Assembly: GCF_000004195.4 (NCBI RefSeq)
Contig: NC_030683.2
Span: 71,581,764-71,645,763 of the forward strand
Direction: 5' to 3'
Length of the DNA stretch: 64,000 bases
From: Xenopus tropicalis
Lineage: Eukaryota; Chordata; Amphibia; Anura; Pipidae
Positions 1-11,105 of the stretch are shown here, in pieces. How positions within the stretch are numbered: the stretch's first letter is position 1; the number at the start of each line of letters is the position of its first letter. The notes beneath the pieces were generated by a model. It was not told where the DNA came from and ran no database searches. It saw only the letters and a program-made list of their open reading frames with translations. Both the position numbers and the translations under genes were made by a program.

Positions 1-811
1 AAAGAAGAATGTTATGATATTACTTTCTATTTGCTCTGGGATTCTATTTTTGCTTTCTCTCTCCATTAAATTTATTATCCGTATAGTAAGGGACGAACTG
101 CTTCATTAGGAAGGTTCATGGATCTTTCACCGTGGCTGTGTCCAATCACTAACACCGGCTCTGTTTTCAGACATCCCCTGGCAAAACCTCCTCCAGTTAT
201 AAAATATTATAAGATAAGCTTGACTCCATATAATAAAACCTGCGTCAGCATTATGTTTCCAGAAATACACTTCCCAGCCTTCTAATGTTCCCTGCAAAAC
301 CTGCCTCAGCTTTATTAAAAAATAAAAATGCTTTACTCTTGTGAAGTTCCTCTGCATATGAGCTGTGTTGTCATTGTTCTGCTTTTAGCGAAAGTTGCTC
401 TTTGTGTAGACATTTCTCACCCAAACCTGCTGTTGTCTATTAATGCTTGAATCCAGTGCATTTTCTGTGTTCTAATGTAGGTTTAAAACCCTTCTACTAA
501 CTTTCAGTTTTCACAGCAAAGGCTATCTTACCTCAATAACAACATCAGTCTGGGTTTTATAATACAGTTTTAAAACCTGCCATGGAATTCTAATATTTGT
601 ATAAAGCAATGCTTCTTCTGAAGCAAGAAGTGTCTTGTTCTCTGCAAAATATAAGTAAAGTATTTTTAATTAGCTATGTATTACATTTGGAAGTTTAGTT
701 TTTTTTCAATGCTGCCATTAAAATATGCTATAATGAAAATCCGTATTACTAAATTAAGGGGGAGGTGTAGCACAACAAAACCTGTAATGCATCTTAAAAA
801 AAAAATGCAGC
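1..811. other. No recognisable gene or repeat
   Basis: AT-rich sequence with no long ORF in a plausible context, no terminal repeats and no tandem structure that I can see. The short ORF on the minus strand near 127-357 has no recognisable domain. Confidence 0.5.
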
Positions 812-884
812 TTAATTCACATTTTTAAAAATGATTTCCTTTTTCTCTGTAATAATAAAACAGTACCTTGTACTTGATCCCAAC

Positions 885-1946
885 TAGAGATGTAGCGAAC
901 TGTTCACAGGAGAACTAATTCGCACGAAAATCGGGTGTTCGCAAGTTCGCGAACTTTTAGCAAAGTTCGCAATTTTGAGTTCGCCTTAGCTGGAGCCAAA
1001 TTTTGACCTCTCACCCCAGAGCCAGCAGATACATGGCAGCCAATCAGGCAGCTCTCCCTCCTGGACCACCCCCGGACCACTCCCTTCCATATATAAACCG
1101 AAGCCCAGCAGCCATTTTACATTCTGCCTGTGTGTGCTTGATGAGTTAGCATAGGGAGAGAGCTATGCAGGGGTTTGAGGGGCAGTTTAGGTAGCTTTGC
1201 TGACTAGTAATCTACTTTCTACTGCTCTGTATGTAGCTGCTGTGGGCAGCTGTCCTGCTGATCATCTGCTGTAACCCAATAGTCCTTGTAAGGACTGCTT
1301 TTATTTTCTGATTACAGTTACTCTTCTTTTCATTGTGTACTGCAGCTCCGTCTGTGTGTGTTTGCTACTGTAATTTATAGAGCCCAGTGCTATTAGTCTA
1401 GCTGTGTCGGGGACTGGTGTGCTGCTCCTAGTAGTTCACCCCCAGCACCAACCAGAAATTTAAGTTACTGTTCTTTAATGTGTCCAGTGCTGTTTGCTGT
1501 CACTGAGCGATGTTTTTCCACCAGCAATAATATATTCCGTATCCACTACTGCGTCGTTTTGTCTTTGGGTGTGAAATGGCTGTAACCTTTAAACGACTTG
1601 ATTGGCATGTAGGCGCCGGACATTTTAAAGCAGTTTATTACACAAGTTTAGAAATGTAGTGTGATTTCTGCCCTTTACAGCACAAAACGTAACGCTGTGT
1701 CAACAAAGTATTTTTCAGAGACATTTTTGCCCTTGATCCCCCTCCTGCATGCCCCTGTCCAGGTCGTGGCACCCTTTAAACAACTTTAAAATCAGTTTTC
1801 TGGCCAGAAATGGCTTTTCTAGTTTTTAAAGTTCGCCTTCCCATTGAAGTCTATGGGGTTCGCAAAGTTCGCAAAAGTTCGCACTTTTTGGCAGAAGTTC
1901 GCGAACGGGTTCGCGAACTTTTTTTGTGAGGTTCGCTACATCTCTA
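885..1946. mobile_element. hAT-type non-autonomous element, TIR TAGAGATGTAGCGAAC
   Basis: The ends are perfect 16-bp inverted repeats starting TAGAGATGTAGCGAAC. The element is flanked by a perfect 8-bp duplication ATCCCAAC (877-884 and 1947-1954), the hallmark of hAT transposons. Subterminal regions carry many GTTCGC/GCGAAC words, which could be transposase-binding repeats (inference). The roughly 1 kb interior has no transposase ORF, so the copy depends on a helper. Removing it restores the reading of the older repeat around it, which shows the order of insertion. Confidence 0.92.
1040..1096 (+). promoter_or_regulatory. CCAAT plus TATA pair inside the hAT element
   Basis: A CCAAT pentamer at 1040-1044 lies about 50 bp upstream of TATATAA at 1090-1096, which resembles a Pol II core promoter. 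The sequence downstream is not open for translation. It may be a relic of the parent element's transposase promoter or chance; no transcript evidence is available here. Confidence 0.35.
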
Positions 1947-2014
1947 ATCCCAACTAAGATATACTTAATCCTTATTGGAGGCAAAACAATCCTATTGGGT
2001 TTAATTACTATTTA

Positions 2015-3593
2015 AACTAGAAAGGGAAGTTTGAGAACAAACTTCATGTTAGGTTGAAAAACACGAAGTCACGAAATAAAATCTGATCTGTTCTAACCTT
2101 GGACCACAGTTATATAGTAAAAACTACTGTGCAGAGTTTGGGGACCGTGGTTTTAATGTCTGAATGGCAGCAATTTAAATTTCCCCACTGCAGTTACCCA
2201 ATGACTAACTCTGCAAAGTTTAAGGACCCTAGAATTAATAGTTAAATAATGGCAGCAGTTCAAATTTAAACCAATAAAAGTCAATAGGTAAATTGTGATT
2301 GGTGGTTGGTGAGTGCGCCCACTTTTTCTAACCTTGAGTCAAAGTCACCCAGTGACAAACAGTGGGCACTCTGGCATAAACAGTGTGAGAATGAGAGCAT
2401 TCTAAATTTAAACCAATAAAATTCAATGGATGAAATCTAATTGGCTGTTAGTGGCCCAACCCACTTTTCCTATTTTTGAATTGCAGTCCCCCCGTGACAA
2501 ACTTTGCATAAAAATTTTACACTTCACCATTGAAAGTAAATAGGTGATATGTTATTGGCTGTTGGTGGCTTCGCCTACTTTTTTCTAACTTTTAAAAGGC
2601 AAATACCCAGTGACTAACTTTGGAAAGTTTAACAACCCTGAAATTAATACTTAAATAATGGCATCAGTTTAAATATAAACCAATGAAATTTAATGGGTGG
2701 AAACGGATTGGCTGTTGGTGGCTCCACTCACTTGTTCTAACCCTGAATACATAGTCAGCCAGTGACTGACTGTGCAAAGTTTGGGAACCCTGATATAAAT
2801 AGTGTGAAGTCTGATTGGCTGTTGGTGGTTCCGCTAACTTTTTAAAACCTAAAAATGCAGTCCCCTAGTGACCCTGATGTTAATTATGTGAGAATGGCAG
2901 CAGGTAATTTCCCCATTGAAAATCAATAGTTAAAATTTGATTGGCTGTTGGTGGCTCCACCCACTTTTTCTTACTCTGAACCGCAGTTACCTGCTGACTA
3001 TCTCTGCAAAGTTTGGGGACCTTAGTATTAATATTTAAAGAATGGCAGCAGTTTAAATTTAAACATATGAAGTCTATAGGTGAAATCTGATTGGCTATTG
3101 TTGGCCCCACCCACTTTTCTAAACTTGGAACATAGTCACCCAGTGACAAAATGTGCAAAGTTTGGGGACCTTGACATTAAACGCATGAGAATGGCAGCAT
3201 TTGGCTGCCCTGCCCACTTTTGGGGTCATCCAACAAATGTTGCTGTTTTATTTGGGGTGACTCCATTATTATGTTATTCAAGTTTGGGGGGTGTAGCTTC
3301 AAAGCTGTAAGAGTGGCAGCAGTTTGAACATCTTCCCTGTCAAAGTCAATGGAAAAATTGGGGTGTTCGGAGCGGCGCCACAAAAAGACGGGGGTCTGGA
3401 TCGCTTAGGAAAGCACAAGCAACCTGTTCCGCTATAGGGCGAAGAAGTGTGGAGAGTTTGGGTGTGGTACCCCTAAAACTGTAGCAGAAGTAGCGTTTAG
3501 AAAATGGGGGGGCGCTAAGAATAATAATAAGAAAAAGTGGAAGAATAAGCGTAAGTCGAAGAAAAGTATGTTGGGTTTTTCAACCCAACACAA
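2015..3593 (+). mobile_element. Repeat element built of CCAAT-box units, copy 1
   Basis: Irregular tandem units of about 105-155 bp each carry ATTGGCTGTTGGTGG (inverted CCAAT box) or a close variant, a 'TTTGGGGACC' word and a 'GAATGGCAGCAG' word. Seven such cores lie near 2298, 2440, 2553, 2706, 2813, 2940 and 3090. The right part is unique to the element, with a GGCGCC-containing segment, a purine-rich tail and a short terminal hairpin (TGTTGGGTTT / TTCAACCCAACA at about 3571-3592). The left edge near 2015-2060 also contains GGTTGAAAAAC, so the ends may be inverted. No ORF of note. I cannot assign the superfamily. Confidence 0.7.
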
Positions 3594-5313
3594 TAATGTT
3601 TTTAGCAGACTTTAGGTAGTCATAGATGTTACTGGTCTATCACATTTTACCACTAGTTTAGATGTGTGTCACTATTTTTTTTATTTTTTTTCCACCAATT
3701 TCCCTAATATATTGCACACTCAATATGATAATGCATATATAGACAGTAAATATGTTTCAGTTGAGAGATTCAGCAAGAACACTTACATTACCGACAATGT
3801 ATTTCCAGCTTTTGGCCTTTGTGGTGTTTTCTGGTATGTGATCAGTTTAAAATATATCTGCATTATGTGTAGCTTGACCTGAAGTAATTTTCCTGTAGCA
3901 AAAATTGCCTGAGCTTTTAATGTTCCTGTCCTCATCCTCTTAACATTGCCTAAGCAGAAATTACCTCAGCTTCATAATGTTCATAGTAATGTCCTTGTTT
4001 TAAAACATTATAAACAATCTGGTGACAATCTGATTAAACTGGCCTTCTTGCTTATTTAGATTTGTGTCTGAGCTCTAGCCTTTGCTAATCTGTTAGAGGA
4101 ATTAACACTTTGCTGGGGTCAGCTCGGTGAAGCATTCCCCTGAAATTAACTAGACATTTCCCATTTATTTTAGACAAAATATAAGATGATTTATATATGT
4201 AGGTAGGTAGTGCTGGGTCCCTGCACTTATCCCCCTCCCGCAGCTGTTCCCCTGTAGGTGAGCAGGCACTGAGACTGTGTCTTCTTATGGGAGTCATCGT
4301 GTCTATTGTCAGCAGCTGCCTAGCAACCAGTAAAGCAGCCATCTCAGAACTGCAGGAAGTCGCAAAGCAGCCTGGGAGCCACAAAAAAAGAAAAGGAAGC
4401 TGGAAAGCCTGGTAGAGGAAGCCAGGATGAGAAAGCTGTTCTTTGGAACAGGCTGGTAGATATAAGACAGATACTGTACCTAGAGAGAGAGATCCTGAGA
4501 GAAATCCAGACTGGAGGAACAACCACCTGCATGGGGGCCCACATTTGAGTGTCTAAATGGGTTAGTAGTTGCGCTGTATGTGCTGGACTTGACTGAAGAG
4601 TCATGGATTGTATAGTGAGTATTTCTCTTTAAAGTGACAGGTCACTAAAGTTGTGCTTGAAGATTTCAGAGACTGTGTTTTATCGGACTGAGTTAACAGA
4701 CTTTACATTGTTAGTGAGATGCTCTGGCACTGGCAGAGTTAGTTAGTCAGGCCTTATTTGCCATTTTGTTAACTTTTGGATATAAAGTTACTTAGTTTAC
4801 TAAATACTGTGTGTGCATTATTGTTCCTAGTGGGGCCACATACAGTAGGTGCACTCCCGGATCCCACGAGGTGGAGGCACTGTGCTTACAAGTACCAGGT
4901 ACCCAGTCTCTTCCAGTCCACTGCAGAGTGATACAGGTTTGTCCCGTGCCATCAGGTAAGCGCCACACGTGGAGTGTAACACTGTCAGTACCCGAATTGC
5001 TGGCGATAGGGTTACATTTATGTTTTCTATGAAATCTTCTTTTTAAATTCTCAGTATATGGGAATATTAATATGTCTATCTTTGTGCCTGGGAATATGTC
5101 ATGTCCCATAATACAGTAGTTTTCTTTAACCTCTGCCAGCTGTACCAGCTGTGAGCAAGACTGCATTTTGCCTCGCAGTGTGCAATCCCCATAGAATAAA
5201 TGAAACCCGTAAACATAGAATTTACATTACCCATGACTTTGTAACCTGAGTGTCAGTGATATACTGTAGGTTCTACATTGTCAGCAAGATAAGGTAAATA
5301 AATAAAATAGATA
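3594..5313. other. Unassigned sequence, possibly LTR-derived in part
   Basis: No clear gene. About 4180-5010 is richer in GC than its surroundings and ends in a segment with GGGTTACA, which is reminiscent of retroelement LTRs, but I find no matching terminal repeat or duplication. The 145-codon minus-strand ORF at 4085-4522 has no recognisable domain. Confidence 0.3.
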
Positions 5314-5643
5314 TACAGGTATGGGACCCATTATCCAGAATTCTCGGGACCTTGTTTTTTTCTGGATAAGGGGTCTTTCCGTAATTCAGATCTCCTACCT
5401 AACGTCTGCTAAAAACATTATTTAAATAGTAATTAAACCCAATAGGATTTTTTTGCCTCTAATAAGGATTAATTATATCTTAGCTGGGATCAAGTACAAG
5501 GTACTGTTTTATTATTACAGAGAAAAAGGAAATCATTTTTAAAAATGTGAATTATTTGATTAAAATGGAGTCTATGGGAGATGGCCTTTCCGTAATTCAG
5601 AACTTTCCAGATAAGGGGTCCAATAAGGGGTCCAATACCTGTA
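5314..5643 (+). mobile_element. TA-flanked CAGGTATGGG-family MITE, complete
   Basis: Terminal inverted repeats read CAGGTATGGGACC on the left and a decayed complement ending ATACCTG on the right, with TA on each side. The right end carries a small internal duplication of AAGGGGTCCAATA. The same family occurs at 812-2021, 10517-11105, 19394-19724, 29813-30072, 30717-30895 and 47294-47640. Non-coding. Confidence 0.85.
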
Positions 5644-5905
5644 CTTACATTGAGAGAATGTTACTGTCAAAGCTGTTATTGCATAAGAAGTCTTATCAGA
5701 TGGTTAGTCCTCCTTCCTGTCTGTAACAGAGCAGCAGTTCTGTCTTGCTTTATGGATGAGATTTCACTCTTAAGGCCTTTAAACAACATTCAGATTTTAT
5801 GTTTACATCACTGTTGGATTTTGTTCCATTAACAATAGTAAAAAGACAATAATACAAAAAAGAATGTTTTTGCATTAATGTAAATCTAATATACTGTAAT
5901 ACTGC

Positions 5906-6704
5906 TGTAGGGACCCATAGGGTTAATGTGCCCCTATTGTGTTAAACCCTACTTTTCCTTTTCCTTCCTTGTCACTAGGCAGGATAAATGTATCTAGTTG
6001 GTATTAACAGATACCTTATTATTGGTTAAAGGCTAGACCACACCCTACCACACTTCAATATAGTGATAGGAAAGGGGTGGATCTTCCTTCTTGGGTTACA
6101 GCAACTGTTCTGTGTGGATACTCCCTGGAGCCTGGGATCTGCAACGGCCCAGAAGTGTTAGGCCCCAAGGGGACAAGTACCCTTTGTGAAGTTGGGGACA
6201 GGGCTCCGTGAATGAGGTAAAGCTAGAACAGGTTAAAGAACATCCAAGCACTTTCTAGGAAAGTGAGGAAGACAGATCTTACTGTATATAGAAAGAGCAG
6301 CTTATTTGCTCCATCCAGGAGAGGAGAGTCAAGGAGTAGTCTCCTAACAGGTTTACTTGCCTTAGATTAGGGACACAGAAGTGCCAGGGACATAGGCCAG
6401 CAAATAACCCTGCCCTACCTCTACCAGAGGGATAAACCGATGAGCTTGCCTCCTGTCATTGGTTGGTTGTCTTACCCTGCCCAACCTCTTTATGAGAAGG
6501 GATCAACCGGAAGACACCATACTTCAACTGCTTAACCTGCTTTAACATCAGTTGTATGGCTGCATGCCTGTTTACCTCATCTGAGAGTGAGCATTGATTT
6601 ACCCTGCATTACCACCTTTGTCTTGGACAAATAAACAGTTACTTTGTTTTGCAAGAGCTCCTGGCATCCATCATCTATCCTGTAATCTGAGCTAATACAC
6701 TACA
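5906..6704 (+). mobile_element. Putative solo LTR
   Basis: A 799-bp block begins TGTAG and ends CTACA, a TG...CA boundary with a 5-bp inverted repeat. Near the right end it has AATAAA (about 6629) followed by a GT-rich stretch, consistent with an R/U5 arrangement. No second copy, internal gag/pol or target-site duplication is visible here (flanks ACTGC and CAGTG), so the call is tentative. Confidence 0.42.
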
Positions 6705-8200
6705 CAGTGGACGTGGGAGTTGTAGTTTAACAACACCATCCAGCTAATTTCCTTCCATATAGCGAAGGCCCACTCCAGGGAAAGGGGGTGGCAATGTAAC
6801 CCATGCTCTGACCTAAATACTAGCCTGGTTTTGGTCCACATATAGCCAAATTAGCGTTACACTGCATTTATAAACACTGTGTTCGACTAGCAGTTTAACT
6901 AGTTTTAACTAGCAATTACCACGCCCCTACAAAAAAGACATATTTAGGGGGGCCCAGTGTGCGCAGTAACCCTGTTTCCCATCTCCCTACCTGCCTGTTC
7001 ACTTGCCATCCTGATGTGGCAGGTGCGCAAATACAGTAAGTATGACAGTAGACCCACCACCCCGCAGACCGCAGGGTCTGCTTCCTGTATAGTCACACCC
7101 CTATAGGGCTGAAGTTCAAGGTTCTTGAACAAATTAGCTGGATGATACTTATGATTTCACCAAGTCATCTTGTCACACCAGTGCACTTAACCTTAAAGTG
7201 GATGTATAAAACATAATTCTAATGGATGTTTTTATGCTGGAAATGCATTCTTCATTATAGCTTTTAACAAATACATGTTCTTAGTTATATTTTTTCCATG
7301 AAGTAGAGAGATGAATTGTACAACATAGTAAATGCATTTCAGTATTTCATAGAGCCCAACTACCAGCAATAAATATGGACTGAAGGATGGAAATTATGTT
7401 TGTACGATACATACATAAAGGCCAACATTTATGTATCAGTTTGTCTGTCAGATTCCAGAAAAAAAAACTCCTAGTCAATAAAACAATAATGAAGCATTAC
7501 AGTACACTATTCTTTTTCACATATAGTAAAGAGGTTGTATACCATAAGGAAAAGAACCTGAATTTGCTGGGGAATCCATCAGTACATTGCATAACATTCA
7601 CTTTCTCGGCCATTGAGAATTTAATGGGCAGAAGCGGATCCTCAGTTTCTAGCAAAGCCTTCCTTCTTTGCTTGAATGCTCTAGTAGGTATTATTTGTAA
7701 GTTTATCATAACAGGAACCACAGTAGGATAGAAACACTGAAATTGCAAGCGATAAAACCATTTTGTAACTCAATAAACAAATGTAAATATTAAGATGTGC
7801 TTTGGAAAGAGCCTACTTGTAATTCATCCCTCCAAGGATCCGTGACGCACACTGAGATTACAGTAAAAGAATTAAAGAGTGTAAAAATATGCGCTGGATT
7901 TCTTTCTGCTCATCAGTTGTCAAATAAAGTGAGCCATAAAAGTAACAACCAAATATAAAAAGGTAGTCAAGTGCACCAGAATTTAAATGCTCATATCAAT
8001 GATTGCCTATTTTGAATTCATTTTGATAAAAGGAAATTAGATTTTGTTAAAAAGTGCAGTAATATAGGTTTAATCTTTGTTGGCCAAACTTTTTTAATTG
8101 AATGAAATGCTGTTCAGGTGTAGCCCTGCAACAACGAATTATCATCAGACATCTGCCAAAAGATGATTTAACACTGTTAGCAGCTTATCAGTTCTTGAAT
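6705..8200. other. No recognisable gene or repeat
   Basis: Mostly unique-looking AT-rich DNA. A TTAAAGTGG word near 7192 resembles one end of TTAA-type MITEs, but no partner end was found. The 114-codon ORF at 7387-7731 has no recognisable domain. Confidence 0.4.
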
Positions 8201-8665
8201 ATGTGAATTTTAGGGTTTTCTTTCAATTTAAACTCCAAAATTTGCTTATTTATTAAAAAAAATGTATTGAATCATAAAAAAAACTTGAATACATCAAATT
8301 TGTATTTATTGCTATGAGTCTAAAACTCAATTTTTGCTTTTTAAAATTTGCCAAACTCATATAACTCGAATTGAATAAATTCTGCCTAAGACAACTCCCA
8401 CTGACTGACTGACTGAGAGTTTTCACTAGTAATGAGCAAAATCTTTCCTCAGGCATGGATTTGCTGCAAAACATTTCAACATTTCAGCATTGACAAAAAA
8501 AAAGGAAAAAAAAATTGCAGCCATATCAAATAAACTGTGCATGTTAAAAAAAGTTGAAACAAATTCGCTCATCACTAGTTTTCAAATTTTTTGTGCTTAA
8601 AATTTTTTTGAACATTCAAGTTTTGAAAACCATTATTTAAATTAGAGGGGTTTTGCCCACACTTG
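8201..8665. repeat. AT-rich fold-back MITE-like repeat, interrupted
   Basis: Segments such as 'GAATTGAATAAATTC' and 'GACAACTCCCA' recur in related form at 9530-9850 and 10603-10945. The block is split by the hAT MITE at 8427-8577. Boundaries are approximate and the class is unknown. Confidence 0.4.
8427..8577. mobile_element. hAT MITE, TAGTGATGAGC family (151 bp)
   Basis: Ends TAGTAATGAGC and the complement GCTCATCACTA. The flanks GTTTTCAC and GTTTTCAA form an 8-bp duplication with 7 of 8 bases matching, as expected for an older hAT insertion. No coding capacity. Confidence 0.85.
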
Positions 8666-8687
8666 AAGCAGGAAGTAAGATGAGTTA

Positions 8688-9005
8688 GGGCTCTGGCACA
8701 CGGGAAGATTAGTCGCCCGCGACAAATCTCCCTGTTCACGGGCGACTACTCTTCCTGAATTGCCATCCCACCGGCGAAAATGTAAATCGCCGGTGGGATG
8801 GCATACGCGGCGGCGCGATTTCAGTGAAATCGCAGAAGTTTCCTCTCAAGGCAACTTCCGCAATTTCACTGAAATCGCGCCGCCGTGTATGCCATCCCAC
8901 CGCCGATTTACATTTTCGCCGGTGGGATGGCAATTCTGGGAGATTAGTCACCCGCGAAAAGGGAGATTTGTTGCGGGCGACTAATCTCCCCGTGTGCCAG
9001 AGCCC
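8688..9005. mobile_element. Long-hairpin MITE, Harbinger-type (TTA duplication)
   Basis: The whole 318-bp element is close to one inverted repeat: the ends GGGCTCTGGCACACGG and CCGTGTGCCAGAGCCC are perfect complements, and the arms hold nested GCCATCCCACCGGCG palindromes. It is flanked by TTA on both sides (8685-8687, 9006-9008). The 3-bp TTA duplication and GGGC ends fit PIF/Harbinger. It is GC- and CpG-rich compared with its surroundings. The similar ORFs on both strands are a consequence of the palindrome and are not genes. Confidence 0.88.
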
Positions 9006-9529
9006 TTAAGCTGAGCTGCTACCTGCTTGTAGCGAGATAGAATCATAGGTGGCACTTTTTGTCAGGCAGCATCCAGGATCAAACTCTGGACTGGACCTTC
9101 CTATGAATCTGTTGTATCATCTTCTTCATCAATAATAAAATCACCTCTCCGTAAGTAACATGTTTCCGCCTTATCACCAAGTTAAATACCTGCTTTACCT
9201 GTGTTATACAGCACATAGGCATTTACTTGCCAGCCAATCACCTGTGGTCCAACCTGACACCTTTGCAGACCCCTCAACCCTTGAATTTCCTATGATGTCC
9301 TATGCCTACACATATTTATTTTTTTTAAGTCCTCAGTATGCATCCTCTGATTCTTTCATGAACTGTCACTGAAACCTCTCATGATCTCAAGTACATTGTT
9401 GCGCTTAAAAGTAACCTCCCCTCCATTTGTCTAATTGTTGTTCAACCATCATTTCCTCCCTCACACAACCAAGGCCTACCTCTCCTGTGCTCAGAGCAAG
9501 CCATACAATTGTACTCTGCACTAAAAGAC

Positions 9530-9850
9530 ACTATAGATCTGAACTAAAAAAGCCCAAATGAAAAAAGTCCACGAAAGAGTAAAGAAAACCGCAACTTTTT
9601 TGAATTGTAACAGAAGAGCCAGTGTAAGACTTCCTCCTACCCCCCCCCAAAAAAACCTCTAAAACCATAAAGCAAAGAAATATCTTCCAATTGTAAAAGT
9701 GACATCTGCCATTGACTTCTACATGATCTTGACAGGTTTTAGATTTTTTAGATTTTCGAATTGTTGCAGTTGTTGCATAATAAATCACAAAAAAGTTGCA
9801 AATTTGGGTTGTAGCCAACAAAATGTCTGACCTTAAAAAACACTTTTCCA
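9530..9850. repeat. AT-rich MITE-like repeat fragment
   Basis: Contains words such as 'GACAGGTTTTAGATTTTT' and 'ATTGACTTCTACATGA' that resemble the repeat interrupted at 8201-8665. The minus-strand 106-codon ORF over it looks fortuitous. Confidence 0.35.
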
Positions 9851-9967
9851 AATATTGTTCACCTATGGTTCTTGTTAATCATTTTTCACTGATAAGGCTT
9901 CTTTTTTTGTGCTGGTCCTTACTAAACATATGCATTTTTTTGAGATCAGTGCAGGCACATTTTCTTT

Positions 9968-9970
<3 letters not shown>

Positions 9971-10001
<31 letters not shown>
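9971..10001. repeat. (AT)n microsatellite
   Basis: Uninterrupted AT dinucleotides of about 30 bp. Confidence 0.95.
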
Positions 10002-10004
<3 letters not shown>

Positions 10005-10516
10005 TGTATAAATGACTAAGATAAAATGCAATAATGGTTATAAATAGTTTTACTAAAACAACTTTGTTAACAACTACTTGTTCTTTTAATAGCAACAGTG
10101 CCCCTTTAACATTCTTGTACTCAAGCTAATTTTCTAAACTTTTTAAGTTAAGATATTATAGCTACCTATGAAATGATTATATAACATTTTGATGATATGT
10201 CTGAGACTTATGTGATCAATGATAAGATTAATAAGAATGAGTTGCCAGAAAATATTGTGTGATGAAGTGAACCTCATCAGCAAATATTATGAAACCATTA
10301 GTAGCTGACTTTGTGATAAGAGCACCTTAAATTGTCATTGATGTGCAATATGTTGGTCTAGCTGACAATTTTTAAAACAGATTGGTTTCCAAAATGTACA
10401 TTCCTGCAGAGGAAACCTTGTTTTTTTACCTTTCATTTTTTTATGTCTCTTTCCTAGCAAAGCAGAGAGAACATATATTCATCTGTTCTCATGTGTGGAG
10501 TCTCTATAAATTTTAT

Positions 10517-11105
10517 TACAGGTACTGGATCTATTATCCAGAATCCTTGGGACTTGGCCTTTTCTGGAATAAACATATTTTTGTCATTTGGATCACCATA
10601 CATTTAGGGGTTGATTTATCAATGCTTGAATTGAATGTTTGATATTTTTTAAGCGCTAACATTTTGAAAAACTCCACTGTAAAACCACTGCCACCTAAGA
10701 GCTTGTAAATTCATGCAAAATTCAATGGGAGTTGTCCTAGGTAAAATGTATGCTTTTTTTCTTTTAAAGGTTTTTTTTGAGATTTTGTAGACCATTTGAA
10801 AATTATATGAGTAGAATGCAGATGTTGAAGTATTTTATTTATGGTTTAATTCAATCAAAGTTTTTTATATTCAGATTTTGTAATTAATAAGCGGCATTCA
10901 AGTTTGGTAAAATTTCGAGATTATTAAAGTTAAAAAAAAAAAAACCTGTGAAATTCCTCCCTGTCTAATAAACAACATTTAAACATTAAATAAACTTAAT
11001 ATCAATTGCCACCAATATGAATTAATGCAACTTAGTTAGTAGAATCAAGTACAAGATAGTGTTTTATTATTACAGGAAAAAAGGAAATTATTTTTAAAAG
11101 TTAGA
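10517..11105 (+). repeat. TA-flanked CAGGTATGGG-family MITE, interrupted
   Basis: The left end (ACAGGTACTGGATCTATTAT) and the right part (about 10950-11105, with AAACATTAAATAAACTTAAT and AATCAAGTACAAGATAGTG) match the family consensus seen at 5314 and 19394. They are separated by a different repeat at about 10603-10945. The distal end is missing. Confidence 0.7.
10603..10945. mobile_element. MITE-like insertion with GGGGTTGATTTATCAA end
   Basis: Inserted in the CAGGTATGGG-family copy. It begins GGGGTTGATTTATCAA and holds 'CAATGGGAGTTGTCCTAGG', related to the repeats at 8201 and 9530. The right end near 10945 is not resolved and I could not define a duplication. Confidence 0.5.

Larger units (their letters stand above)
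812..2021. repeat. TA-flanked CAGGTATGGG-family MITE fragment, interrupted
   Basis: The two outer pieces (about 812-884 and 1947-2021) match the interior of the complete copies at 5314-5643 and 47294-47640, including the segment with TACTTGATCCCAACTAAGAT. The match is broken exactly where the hAT element at 885-1946 sits. Both terminal portions of this copy are missing. In complete copies the ends read CAGGTATGG and are flanked by TA, which suggests a Tc1/mariner-type non-autonomous element; that classification is inference. Confidence 0.75.

Noticed and set aside
4085..4522. 145-codon minus-strand ORF as a gene
   Set aside because: No domain, no supporting context; it overlaps another fortuitous ORF in a shifted frame.
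8736..9009. Near-identical ORFs of 61-74 codons on opposite strands
   Set aside because: They arise because the element is a palindrome.
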